Source: CAYOUV01 sp964407265
Lineage (GTDB): Bacteria > Chloroflexota > Anaerolineae > Anaerolineales > Villigracilaceae
Assembly (NCBI GenBank): GCA_964407265.1
Contig: CAYOUV010000001.1
Location: 62,001 to 126,000 of the forward strand
DNA length: 64,000 nt
Direction of reading: 5' to 3'
The notes under the pieces were generated by a model. That model was not told where the DNA came from, made no database searches, and was given only the letters and a program-made list of their open reading frames with translations. The first letter of the stretch is position 1; each line of letters starts with the position of its first letter. This document shows, piece by piece, positions 56,866 to 64,000 of this stretch. The translations under genes were made by a program, and so were the position numbers.

Positions 56866-58266
56866 ATGACTGAAGTCAGCTTAAATCCCCAAGATGTGCT
56901 TTCACAAGCCAAAACCCTGCGCGGCACGCTCGGCAGCGGTTTTCGCGACGAAATCGTAAAATCGCTCTACAACGAAGCCGAACAAATCGCCGCGCGCGCC
57001 GTGCAAAGCAAGGGTAATCACAAATACGATCTCGATCAGAAAATTGACCGGTTGGTCACCTCACCCATCCTGGGTTTGCCAATCATGCTGCTGATTCTGG
57101 CAGCCGTTTTTTGGCTCACCATCGTCGGCGCAAACGTCCCATCGCAAATGCTGGCTACGGGTTTGTTTTGGGTCGAGGCTCAGGCTGCTGCCATCTTTAC
57201 CAACCTGGGTGTTCCCTGGTGGATTACCGGCTTTATCTGGCACGGCGTCTATCGCGGGCTGGCCTGGGTGATCGCCGTAATGCTCCCGCCTATGGCGATC
57301 TTCTTTCCGATGTTCACTTTTCTGGAAGACCTGGGCTACCTGCCACGCGTAGCCTTCAACCTGGATTGGATGTTTAAAAGAGCCGGCGCACATGGTAAGC
57401 AGTCATTGACCATGGCAATGGGATTCGGCTGTAACGCCGCCGGCGTAATCGCGACTCGCGTGATCGATTCACCTCGTGAACGCCTGATCGCCATCCTGAC
57501 CAATAACTTCGTACCCTGCAATGGACGCTTCCCGACCTTGATCATGCTGGCCACGGTCTTCATGGCGGCGGCTTTTCCTCCAGCCTTTGCTTCTTTTGCG
57601 GCCGCGGGATCCGTCGTCGGCGTAGTGCTGATCGGCGTTTTCTTCACCCTGGTCGTTTCCTGGGCATTGTCCAAGACCATCCTGAAAGGCGAAGCTTCGG
57701 CTTTCACACTCGAACTGCCTCCCTACCGCCAGCCGAATTTCCTGCGCATCCTGTACACCTCGCTCATCGACCGCACCATCTTCGTCCTGTGGCGCGCCAT
57801 CCAGACAGCCGCGCCCGCAGGAGCCGTGATCTGGGTCCTGGCCAATATCTACCTCAACGGCCCCAGCCTGGCGCAACACATTGCCAACTTCTTAAACCCG
57901 TTTGGCTTGCTGCTTGGCCTGGACGGCGTCATCCTATTGGCTTATATTATCGCCATTCCGGCCAACGAGATTGTGGTCCCGACCATGATGATGGTCTACT
58001 TGGGCACCGGTATGATGACCGACATTCCGGGTCTGACAGAATTGCGCACTCTATTGGTCGACCAGCACGGCTGGACATTATTGACCGCCGTCAACCTGAT
58101 GCTCTTCGCGCTGCTCCACAATCCCTGCGCAACCACCATTATGACAATTTATAAAGAAACTGGCAGCAAGAAATGGGCCACGGTCAGCGTGCTGATCACG
58201 CTGGGACTGGCTTTTGTGGTTACATTTATGACAGCAAGTATCGCCAGGCTCTTCGGCTGGGTTTGA
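56866..58266 (+). CDS. FeoB membrane transport domain, separate gene
   Basis: The 466-residue protein has a short helical N-terminus (DEIVKSLYNEAEQIAARAV), which normally links to the G domain, then the FeoB permease half with about ten membrane helices. GFGCNAAGVIATRVID (about 184) and FVPCNGRFPTLIML (about 210) are the family's Cys-containing GATE motifs, matching the usual GFGCNVPA and PCSARLP. Together with FeoB-G (55380) it makes a complete Fe2+ importer. FeoA-like domains are supplied by the DtxR-type proteins upstream. A late HNPCATTIMTIYKETGSKKW segment also fits FeoB. Confidence 0.93.
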   Translation: MTEVSLNPQDVLSQAKTLRGTLGSGFRDEIVKSLYNEAEQIAARAVQSKGNHKYDLDQKIDRLVTSPILGLPIMLLILAAVFWLTIVGANVPSQMLATGLFWVEAQAAAIFTNLGVPWWITGFIWHGVYRGLAWVIAVMLPPMAIFFPMFTFLEDLGYLPRVAFNLDWMFKRAGAHGKQSLTMAMGFGCNAAGVIATRVIDSPRERLIAILTNNFVPCNGRFPTLIMLATVFMAAAFPPAFASFAAAGSVVGVVLIGVFFTLVVSWALSKTILKGEASAFTLELPPYRQPNFLRILYTSLIDRTIFVLWRAIQTAAPAGAVIWVLANIYLNGPSLAQHIANFLNPFGLLLGLDGVILLAYIIAIPANEIVVPTMMMVYLGTGMMTDIPGLTELRTLLVDQHGWTLLTAVNLMLFALLHNPCATTIMTIYKETGSKKWATVSVLITLGLAFVVTFMTASIARLFGWV

Positions 58267-58293
58267 TCAACATCACATTAGATTGACATCAAT

Positions 58294-58333
58294 AATAAAA
58301 AAAGACAGGGCAGTAACCTGCTCTGTCTTTGAA
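58294..58333 (-). terminator. Terminator of the secreted Gly-rich protein gene
   Basis: On the minus strand a 13-bp stem (AAAGACAG... with one G-T pair, loop GTTA) is followed by a run of seven T. It also lies after the plus-strand FeoB gene, where the T tail is poor. Confidence 0.75.
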
Positions 58334-58347
58334 TTCCAAGCTACGAG

Positions 58348-58875
58348 TTAGGACTGGCCGCCCTGCGGAGCCTTCTGCCAGCGCCCCCCACGTCCACCGC
58401 CAGCGCCGGGGCCGAAGCCACCGGGTTGTCCATCAAACATCGGGCAATCGCCATTTCCATAGCCGTTACCGCCCATCATACCGCCGCGACCGAAACCGCG
58501 GGAGGCCATCCAATCAGCCTGATCTTGGCTGATGACCCCGTCCGCAACAGCGCCATCCAGCGCTTTCGAACGAGCAGCCTGCATCAGGCTGAAGAACTCA
58601 TCCTGGGTCAGACCATTATCGAGGGCAATCTGGTACATGGTCTCACCAGCAGCCAGGCGACTGTTCAGGTCATCGACTGAGGTACCCAGAGCGTCGGCAT
58701 AAGCAGCGATCATATAGTCGTGCAGCACACCGACATCACCATCGGCATTCTGCCCCATCATACCGGGACCGAAAGGCCGAACCGGGGGCTGTTGCCCTTG
58801 GGCAAAAGCTACGCCCACGCCCAGCGCGCCAAGCGCGACCAGAGCCAAAGTAACGATCAAAAGTGTCTTTTTCAT
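58348..58875 (-). CDS. Secreted Gly/Met-rich protein with signal peptide
   Basis: The 175-residue exported protein has a signal peptide (MKKTLLIVTLALVALGALG, cleaved near AFA-QG at about residue 24). A helical middle region follows (ADALGTSVDDLNSRLAAGET, then LTQDEFFSLMQAARSKALDG, a pattern seen in DUF2680/YckD-like proteins) and then a Gly/Met/Phe/Arg-rich tail (FGRGGMMGG, GNGDCPMFDG). ATG 58875 with AAAGGAGA is chosen over the longer frame from 58902. Its position opposite feoB invites a metal-binding guess, but nothing proves it. Confidence 0.7.
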   Translation of the reverse strand: MKKTLLIVTLALVALGALGVGVAFAQGQQPPVRPFGPGMMGQNADGDVGVLHDYMIAAYADALGTSVDDLNSRLAAGETMYQIALDNGLTQDEFFSLMQAARSKALDGAVADGVISQDQADWMASRGFGRGGMMGGNGYGNGDCPMFDGQPGGFGPGAGGGRGGRWQKAPQGGQS

Positions 58876-58919
58876 TTGTTTTCTCCTTTGAATTTTCAGC
58901 AAGCTATCCTTGCTGTTCT

Positions 58920-58949
58920 ACTATGCAAAGGATAACAAATCCATGTAAA
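58920..58949 (-). promoter_or_regulatory. Putative promoter of the secreted protein gene
   Basis: On the minus strand TTTACA (58944-58949), 18 bases, CATAGT (58920-58925). A 7-bp hairpin (CAGCAAG/CTTGCTG, 58897-58915) lies in the leader. Confidence 0.4.
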
Positions 58950-59045
58950 GGATTTATAAAGAAACCGGAAAGAACTAAAAAAGATTATCCCCAAGCCAGC
59001 AAGGGTATAATTGGATTCAAATCAACAAAGTAAAGGAAATGCGAA

Positions 59046-60005
59046 ATGGAATATCGACGACTCGGCAAAGCCGGAATTAAACTAAGTGAACTTTCATTTG
59101 GGGCCTGGGTCACGTTTGGTAACCAAATGGGAGTTGACGAAGCAGCCAGCTGCCTGGCGGCCGCCTATGACGCGGGTGTCAATTTCTTCGACAACGCTGA
59201 AGTCTATGCGGGAGGCAAGGCCGAAGAAGTGATGGGAGCAGCCCTTAAAAAATTGGGCTGGCGGCGTGGCAGCTACATGGTTTCAACCAAATTCTATTGG
59301 GGATTGCACGATGGGGCAAACGAGCGAAACACCCTCAACCGCAAACGCCTGCTGGAAGCCATCGACGGCTCGCTCCAGCGTTTTGGTCTGGATTATATCG
59401 ATCTGATCTATTGCCACCGTGCGGACCCGGAGACTCCCATCGAGGAAACTGTGCGCGCCATGAGTGACATTATCGACCGCGGCAAAGCCATCTACTGGGG
59501 TACGTCCGAGTGGAGCGCAGGCGAGATCCGTGCCGCCTGGCTGATCGCCGACAAATATGGCTGGCATAAGCCGCAGGTGGAACAGCCGCAATATAATCTC
59601 TTTGAGCGCGAAAAAGTAGAAAGCGAATTTTCCCGCCTGTATGAAGATATCGGAATCGGCTTGACTACTTGGAGCCCGCTGGCCTCGGGTATGCTGACGG
59701 GCAAGTATATCAACGGCATTCCGAAAGGCAGCCGGGGTGCATTGGACGGATACGATTGGTTGAAAAATTCACTGACCAACCAGGAGCGCATCGAGAAGGT
59801 CAAGAAACTATTACCGATTGCCAAAGAGCTTGGCTGCACAATGGCCCAACTGGCCATTGCCTGGTGCGCCAAGAATCCCAACGTCACCACAGTTATGACA
59901 GGTGCCAGCCGCGTGGAACAGGTAAAAGAGAATATGAAAGCTGTCGAAGTGCTGCCCAAATTAGTTCCGGACGTCATGGCGCAAATCGACGAAATCGTAA
60001 AATAG
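59046..60005 (+). CDS. Aldo/keto reductase, Kv-beta type
   Basis: The 319-residue NADPH-dependent aldo/keto reductase has the start EYRRLGKAGIKLSELSFG, the catalytic Asp and Tyr in FFDNAEVYAGGKAEE (about 48-62), the Lys in VSTKFYWG (about 82) and the His in IYCHRADP (about 124). This subgroup resembles voltage-gated potassium channel beta subunits and E. coli YghZ (Gpr). It reduces aldehydes and ketones such as methylglyoxal. A TATAAT at 59006 and AAAGGAAA site precede it; it is a single-gene unit. Confidence 0.93.
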   Translation: MEYRRLGKAGIKLSELSFGAWVTFGNQMGVDEAASCLAAAYDAGVNFFDNAEVYAGGKAEEVMGAALKKLGWRRGSYMVSTKFYWGLHDGANERNTLNRKRLLEAIDGSLQRFGLDYIDLIYCHRADPETPIEETVRAMSDIIDRGKAIYWGTSEWSAGEIRAAWLIADKYGWHKPQVEQPQYNLFEREKVESEFSRLYEDIGIGLTTWSPLASGMLTGKYINGIPKGSRGALDGYDWLKNSLTNQERIEKVKKLLPIAKELGCTMAQLAIAWCAKNPNVTTVMTGASRVEQVKENMKAVEVLPKLVPDVMAQIDEIVK

Positions 60006-60015
60006 TTTTCACGCG

Positions 60016-60053
60016 AGCAAAGTGCCCGCCGGGCGGCGGGCACTTTGCTTTTT
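60016..60053 (+). terminator. Terminator after the aldo/keto reductase
   Basis: A perfect 15-bp GC-rich stem (60016-60030 with 60035-60049) with loop GGGC ends in TTTTT. Confidence 0.92.
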
Positions 60054-60100
60054 CACGATTGGTTATCTAGTTTGAAAAGCCTGGAATCGGACTGACCCTT

Positions 60101-62140
60101 CTATTCTCCGCCGGTTAAGAGCTTGAGGCGCTCCCAGGGTTTTAAATTCTCTTCCTCGGCCAATATCGTTTTCAACTCATACATTTCATCACGCAAGGCA
60201 GCAGCCTTCTCGAACTCCAAGTTCTTGGCGGCTTCCTTCATTTGTTTATCCAACTCAGCGATGATCTTCTGTAACTCGCCGCGCGGCAGGCCGCTCCCCT
60301 TTACATCATATTTTGTCTGGCGTTCGGCAACAGCGCGCGCCTCCAGCGAGAGGCCATCTGTCAGATCGCGGATCGCCTTGTGAATGCTGACAGGTGTAAT
60401 CCCGTGCTCCTGGTTATATTTGACCTGTTTGGCACGACGGCGATTGGTCTCCGAAATCGCTGTTTTCATCGAATCGGTAATGCGGTCAGCGTACATGATG
60501 ACCCGCCCGTTAATGTGACGCGCGGCACGTCCGATCGTCTGGATCAGAGCCGTCCCGGATCGCAGGAAACCTTCCTTGTCCGCATCCAGGATGGCCACCA
60601 TGGAAACTTCCGGCAGGTCGAGACCCTCACGCAACAGGTTGATGCCGACCACCACATCGAATACCCCCAGGCGCAGGTCGCGCAGGATCCCGATGCGCTC
60701 TAGTGTGTCGATCTCAGAGTGCAGATAGTGGACTTTGATGCCCAGTTCCATCAGATAATCGGCCAGGTCCTCGGCCATCCTTTTGGTCAGCGTGGTAACC
60801 AGGATGCGTTCGCCTCGTTCGACACGCTGCCTGATCTCACCAATTAAATCGTCCACCTGACCCTGGCTCGGTCGCACCTCGACCTCTGGATCGACCAGGC
60901 CTGTCGGACGGATGATCTGTTCGACCACCTGATCGGCATGCTGCATTTCATAAGGTCCGGGCGTGGCTGAGGTGTAAATTGTGAAACCCATGTGCTGTTC
61001 GAACTCGTCGAATTTGAGCGGACGATTATCCAATGCCGAAGGCAGGCGGAAGCCATACTCGACCAGCGTCTCCTTGCGCGAGCGGTCACCATTGTACATG
61101 CCGCGAATCTGTGGCACAGTCATATGACTTTCGTCCAAGATAAGCAGGTAATCCGATGGTAGAAAGTCGATCAGCGTCCAGGGAGGCGTGCCAGTCGCAC
61201 GCTGGTCGAGGTGACGGGAATAGTTTTCGATCCCTGAACAATAACCGACCTCCCGCAACATTTCAAGGTCATATCGTGCCCGCTGTTCCAGCCGCTGGGC
61301 CTCCAGATATTTCTCCTGCGATTTGAAGAAAGCGATCCTATCGTCAAGTTCCTTTTCGATATCGTTAATTGCCTGCTTTAGTTTTTCATCCTGGGTTAAA
61401 TAATGCTTGGCCGGGTAAATCGAGATTTCCTCTGGCTCAGCGAAGACTTCTCCGGTCAGCGGGCCGAATTCCATGATGCGTTCAACCTCATCCCCGAAAA
61501 AAGTGATGCGGTAGCCTCGTTTATCGATATATGCCGGGATGATCTCTAGCGTGTCGCCTCGAACGCGGAAAGTTCCGGGACGCAATTCGATGTCATTGCG
61601 TTGGTATTGGCTCTCAACCAACTGACGGATAAGTGCATTACGACGGTAGATTTCGCCTACGCGCAACACAACAGCGCCGCGTAAAAATTCCTCCGGACTG
61701 CCAAGTCCGTAGATACAGGAGACCGAGGCAACGATGATGACGTCCTTGCGTGAAGTCAGGGCCGCGGTTGCCGCCAGACGGAGACGCTCGATCTCCTCGT
61801 TAATATCGGTTTCTTTTTCAATGTACAAGTCATGACGCGGGACATATGCCTCGGGTTGATAATAATCGTAATATGATACAAAATATTCGACCGCGTTCTC
61901 AGGAAAAAAATCCTTGAACTCGGCATACAGTTGGGCTGCCAGGGTTTTGTTATGCGCCATGACGAGAGCAGGTTTCTGCAACTGTTGGATGACTGAAGCA
62001 ATCGTAAAGGTCTTACCGGTGCCGGTTGCGCCGAGCAACACCTGATTGCGCATACCATCCCGGATACCTCGGACGAGTTGGGCGATTGCTTCCGGCTGGT
62101 CGCCGGTTGGGATAAACGGAGCTTGAAGTTTAAAATCCAT
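60101..62140 (-). CDS. uvrB: Excinuclease ABC subunit UvrB
   Basis: UvrB is the DNA-damage-verifying helicase of nucleotide excision repair, handing lesions to UvrC. The 679-residue protein has Walker A LGATGTGKTFTIA (about 36-48), the beta-hairpin YYDYYQPEAYVP (about 90-101), DESHMTVPQ (about 337), GLDLPEVSMVAILDAD (about 505), QTIGRAARH (about 535) and the C-terminal UVR motif (EMKEAAKNLEFEKAAALRDE region). ATG 62140 (MDFKLQAPF) matches the family start; a TTG at 62152 would add four residues. Single-gene unit. Confidence 0.96.
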   Translation of the reverse strand: MDFKLQAPFIPTGDQPEAIAQLVRGIRDGMRNQVLLGATGTGKTFTIASVIQQLQKPALVMAHNKTLAAQLYAEFKDFFPENAVEYFVSYYDYYQPEAYVPRHDLYIEKETDINEEIERLRLAATAALTSRKDVIIVASVSCIYGLGSPEEFLRGAVVLRVGEIYRRNALIRQLVESQYQRNDIELRPGTFRVRGDTLEIIPAYIDKRGYRITFFGDEVERIMEFGPLTGEVFAEPEEISIYPAKHYLTQDEKLKQAINDIEKELDDRIAFFKSQEKYLEAQRLEQRARYDLEMLREVGYCSGIENYSRHLDQRATGTPPWTLIDFLPSDYLLILDESHMTVPQIRGMYNGDRSRKETLVEYGFRLPSALDNRPLKFDEFEQHMGFTIYTSATPGPYEMQHADQVVEQIIRPTGLVDPEVEVRPSQGQVDDLIGEIRQRVERGERILVTTLTKRMAEDLADYLMELGIKVHYLHSEIDTLERIGILRDLRLGVFDVVVGINLLREGLDLPEVSMVAILDADKEGFLRSGTALIQTIGRAARHINGRVIMYADRITDSMKTAISETNRRRAKQVKYNQEHGITPVSIHKAIRDLTDGLSLEARAVAERQTKYDVKGSGLPRGELQKIIAELDKQMKEAAKNLEFEKAAALRDEMYELKTILAEEENLKPWERLKLLTGGE

Positions 62141-62234
62141 ATTTTCTCGCAAGATAAAAGAACGCTAGTTCTATATTGTAATCGAGAAAATGTAATATAG
62201 ACAAGCTATCATGAAGGCAACTAATTATCGAATG

Positions 62235-62240
62235 TATAAT
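62235..62240 (+). promoter_or_regulatory. Putative -10 of the terminal membrane protein gene
   Basis: A perfect TATAAT lies 31 bases before the ATG at 62272. No convincing -35 was found. Confidence 0.35.
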
Positions 62241-62271
62241 AGGGATTCTAATCTAAATTCAGGACATTATT

Positions 62272-64000
62272 ATGTGTTCTAAAATCAAAAATATTAAATT
62301 TCACCAAGCTACGATTCCACTGGCCCTAATAGGCGTTACGATCCTGGCATTTGGTCCATTAATTTCTAACCTCGGTTTTTATCAAGACGACTGGCATTTT
62401 ATTTACTATGCCTACGCTCGGGGATTAAATCATCTATTGACCCTAACAAATAGCGACGGACGCCCTTTTGCAGTTTGGGTATACGAGATCGGATTTTCAT
62501 GGTTAGGATTTGCCCCAATACGCTGGCATATTGCATTGCTCGCAGTCCGTTGTCTGACCGTATTGGGTATTTGGGGAGTATTTAACCAGATCTGGCCGGA
62601 ATACCCGCGCCAGACTTTTATTGCAGGAATGCTATTTGCATTATACCCTTTTTACACTTTACAACCACTTTCGGTTGCATATGCACCTCACTGGGTTACC
62701 TATTTTCTTCTTAGTGGATCGTTGCTGGCCATGATTCTTGCCTACAAGAATCCCAAACACTTCTGGCTCTTCACTTCAATTGCTCTTATGAGCGAGGTCA
62801 CCCATTTGGTTACAGTTGAATATTTTACCGGCCTGGAACTTCTTCGCCCAATCATTCTTTGGTATTTGCTTGGAAAGAAAAGATGGCGGGATAAGTTCCT
62901 AGAAATATTTAAAAGATGGCTTCCATATTTGATACCATTTCTATTGTTCATCGTCTGGCGCGGATATCTTTACCATGGTCCTACCGAGGCACGGAACATG
63001 CCTGCGAATGTTGTTAATTTATTACATCACCCGTTCGAAACGATTGTCTCAATAGTCAAATTATCCCTGCCCGATTTCGTTCTTATTCTCTTCTCTTCTT
63101 GGTATTCAATTCTAAAACCAGCGGTAGTAGATTTTTTCGTTCCTGCCAACCGTTTGATTTTTCCATATATTGTCATAGTTTTTAGCATTGCAGCATTCTA
63201 CTTTTTTCGGATAGACTACCACGAGTCAACAAAGGATTCGTCGCAGGATTGGATTAAACAAGCAATCACCTTAGGGGCAGCTGCATTTATATTTGGTCTG
63301 ATTACCATTTACGCCGCTGGACTTATCATTCATCTCAAGGTTTCACCGTGGAATTCTCGCTTGGGTCTGGGAGCTCAACTTGGTGCAAGTTTAATCATTA
63401 CCGCCATTTTCGAGTCAATGATTACATCTCCAAAGGTTCGCAATATCGTTCTGGCAATCCTGATTGGATTGCTAATTGGATGGCATATCCGCAATGCCAA
63501 TGGTTACAGATGGGCGTGGCAAGAGGAATTGGATTTTTATCAACAACTCAATCTTCGCGCACCATATATTCTCCCAAATTCAACTATTGTGGCAGAAAAG
63601 GAGTTGTTACCATTTATGGGAGATTATCCGACCACATTTGCGATCAATACGACTTATTTACCTCCAAATACTCATCCACAAGATACAATTAATTACTGGT
63701 TCCTACCAATCGCAACGGACCTAAATGGCAGAGCAGAAACCCTGACCGACGGGACTTTATTAAATTACTCACGGTATGGCATTGAATTTAGTGGGAGAAG
63801 CCAAAACAGCCTGGTCATCGCTTACAACATTATTCCCGGCCAATGCCTTTGGATCCTACGTCCAGAAGATGCCGCTTGGCGGATCCTTCCGCCTTCGCTG
63901 CAAGAAGCAAGCAAAGTATCGAATTTAGGCCTTATAAAAAGGACGCCACCTGACAAATTGTTCTTAAGATCCATTGAAAGAAATCAAACCGTTAACTGGT
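62272..64000 (+). CDS. Large polytopic membrane protein, GT-C-like (3' end outside window)
   Basis: A frame open from ATG 62272 to the end of the window gives at least 576 residues with no stop. It has about ten predicted membrane helices spread over the first 400 residues and a hydrophilic C-terminal region. After the first helix comes YQDDWHFIYYAYARG, with an Asp-Asp pair like the acidic motif in the first loop of GT-C glycosyltransferases and related Chloroflexota membrane proteins. That makes a lipid-linked sugar transferase or envelope protein possible, but the family is not certain. The base composition is clearly more AT-rich than the neighbours, suggesting transfer or a variable surface-polymer locus. 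Confidence 0.72.
   Translation, partial: MCSKIKNIKFHQATIPLALIGVTILAFGPLISNLGFYQDDWHFIYYAYARGLNHLLTLTNSDGRPFAVWVYEIGFSWLGFAPIRWHIALLAVRCLTVLGIWGVFNQIWPEYPRQTFIAGMLFALYPFYTLQPLSVAYAPHWVTYFLLSGSLLAMILAYKNPKHFWLFTSIALMSEVTHLVTVEYFTGLELLRPIILWYLLGKKRWRDKFLEIFKRWLPYLIPFLLFIVWRGYLYHGPTEARNMPANVVNLLHHPFETIVSIVKLSLPDFVLILFSSWYSILKPAVVDFFVPANRLIFPYIVIVFSIAAFYFFRIDYHESTKDSSQDWIKQAITLGAAAFIFGLITIYAAGLIIHLKVSPWNSRLGLGAQLGASLIITAIFESMITSPKVRNIVLAILIGLLIGWHIRNANGYRWAWQEELDFYQQLNLRAPYILPNSTIVAEKELLPFMGDYPTTFAINTTYLPPNTHPQDTINYWFLPIATDLNGRAETLTDGTLLNYSRYGIEFSGRSQNSLVIAYNIIPGQCLWILRPEDAAWRILPPSLQEASKVSNLGLIKRTPPDKLFLRSIERNQTVNW

Noticed and set aside
1..64000. CRISPR arrays, insertion sequences, prophage or integrase genes
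   Set aside because: No regularly spaced repeats, transposase or phage genes were found on either strand.

Overview
The window looks like a chromosome segment of a Chloroflexota bacterium, probably of the Anaerolineae. This is inferred from a complete coenzyme F420 gene set, an LLM-type flavin/F420 oxidoreductase, many small SCP2 and YtxH-type proteins, a moderately high GC content and good GGAGG-type ribosome sites. No prophage, insertion sequence, rRNA or CRISPR array was seen. Genes are dense and no gap exceeds about 240 bases. One tRNA (Leu, GAG) is present.

Layout. (1) 1-2013: the C-terminal part of a NACHT-HEAT signalling NTPase. (2) 2150-6756: an F420 operon: NADPH:F420 reductase, CofE, a broken dienelactone hydrolase remnant, a small pyrophosphatase-like protein, a PPOX/F420 enzyme, a stand-alone nitroreductase like the C-terminal domain of FbiB, CofD and CofC. 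(3) 6967-22051: a nitrogen-heterocycle catabolic region: a fused dihydropyrimidine dehydrogenase-like enzyme, an SsnA-type aminohydrolase, an LLM oxidoreductase, a hotdog thioesterase, a YgfM-like FAD subunit, a membrane phosphodiesterase-like protein, a large XdhD-like molybdenum hydroxylase, then MscS, a CBS-type Mn pyrophosphatase, a TolB-like propeller and an XdhC maturation protein. (4) 22164-29752: an SPFH-HTH protein on the plus strand. On the minus strand are a CoxD-like MoxR ATPase, a CoxE-like VWA protein, a tungsten aldehyde:ferredoxin oxidoreductase and the NAD(P)H-hydrate repair enzyme, preceded by an SCP2 protein.

(5) 29927-36678: an amino-acid ABC binding protein and permease without an ATPase, tRNA-Leu, plsX, a NERD-like membrane protein, a candidate structured element and a DinG-type exonuclease-helicase. 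(6) 36740-44788, minus strand: a beta-oxidation operon (TetR regulator, MBL hydrolase, two acyl-CoA dehydrogenases, FadB-like, FadA-like, SCP2). Its promoter carries a TetR-type palindrome over the predicted start. (7) 44909-51132: small membrane proteins, a methyltransferase, a haemolysin-III protein, an acylhydrolase and an E1 alpha/beta 2-oxoacid dehydrogenase pair. (8) 51237-58266: a metal-homeostasis block: a DtxR regulator, a membrane-anchored DtxR-FeoA protein, Nramp transporter, universal stress protein and a FeoB split in two with a DUF2179 gene between the halves. A double DtxR-type box overlaps the promoter of the first regulator. (9) 58348-64000: a secreted Gly/Met-rich protein, an aldo/keto reductase, uvrB and the start of an AT-rich polytopic membrane protein that runs off the window.

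The main themes are redox cofactors (F420, Mo/W, flavin, Fe-S), metal supply and anaerobic catabolism. The most unusual points are the DPD-like enzyme with altered pyrimidine-site residues, the XdhD-like protein that keeps only one of its two [2Fe-2S] sites, the split FeoB with an inserted gene, the membrane-tethered DtxR, and the 92-base cloverleaf-like inverted repeat before dinG.
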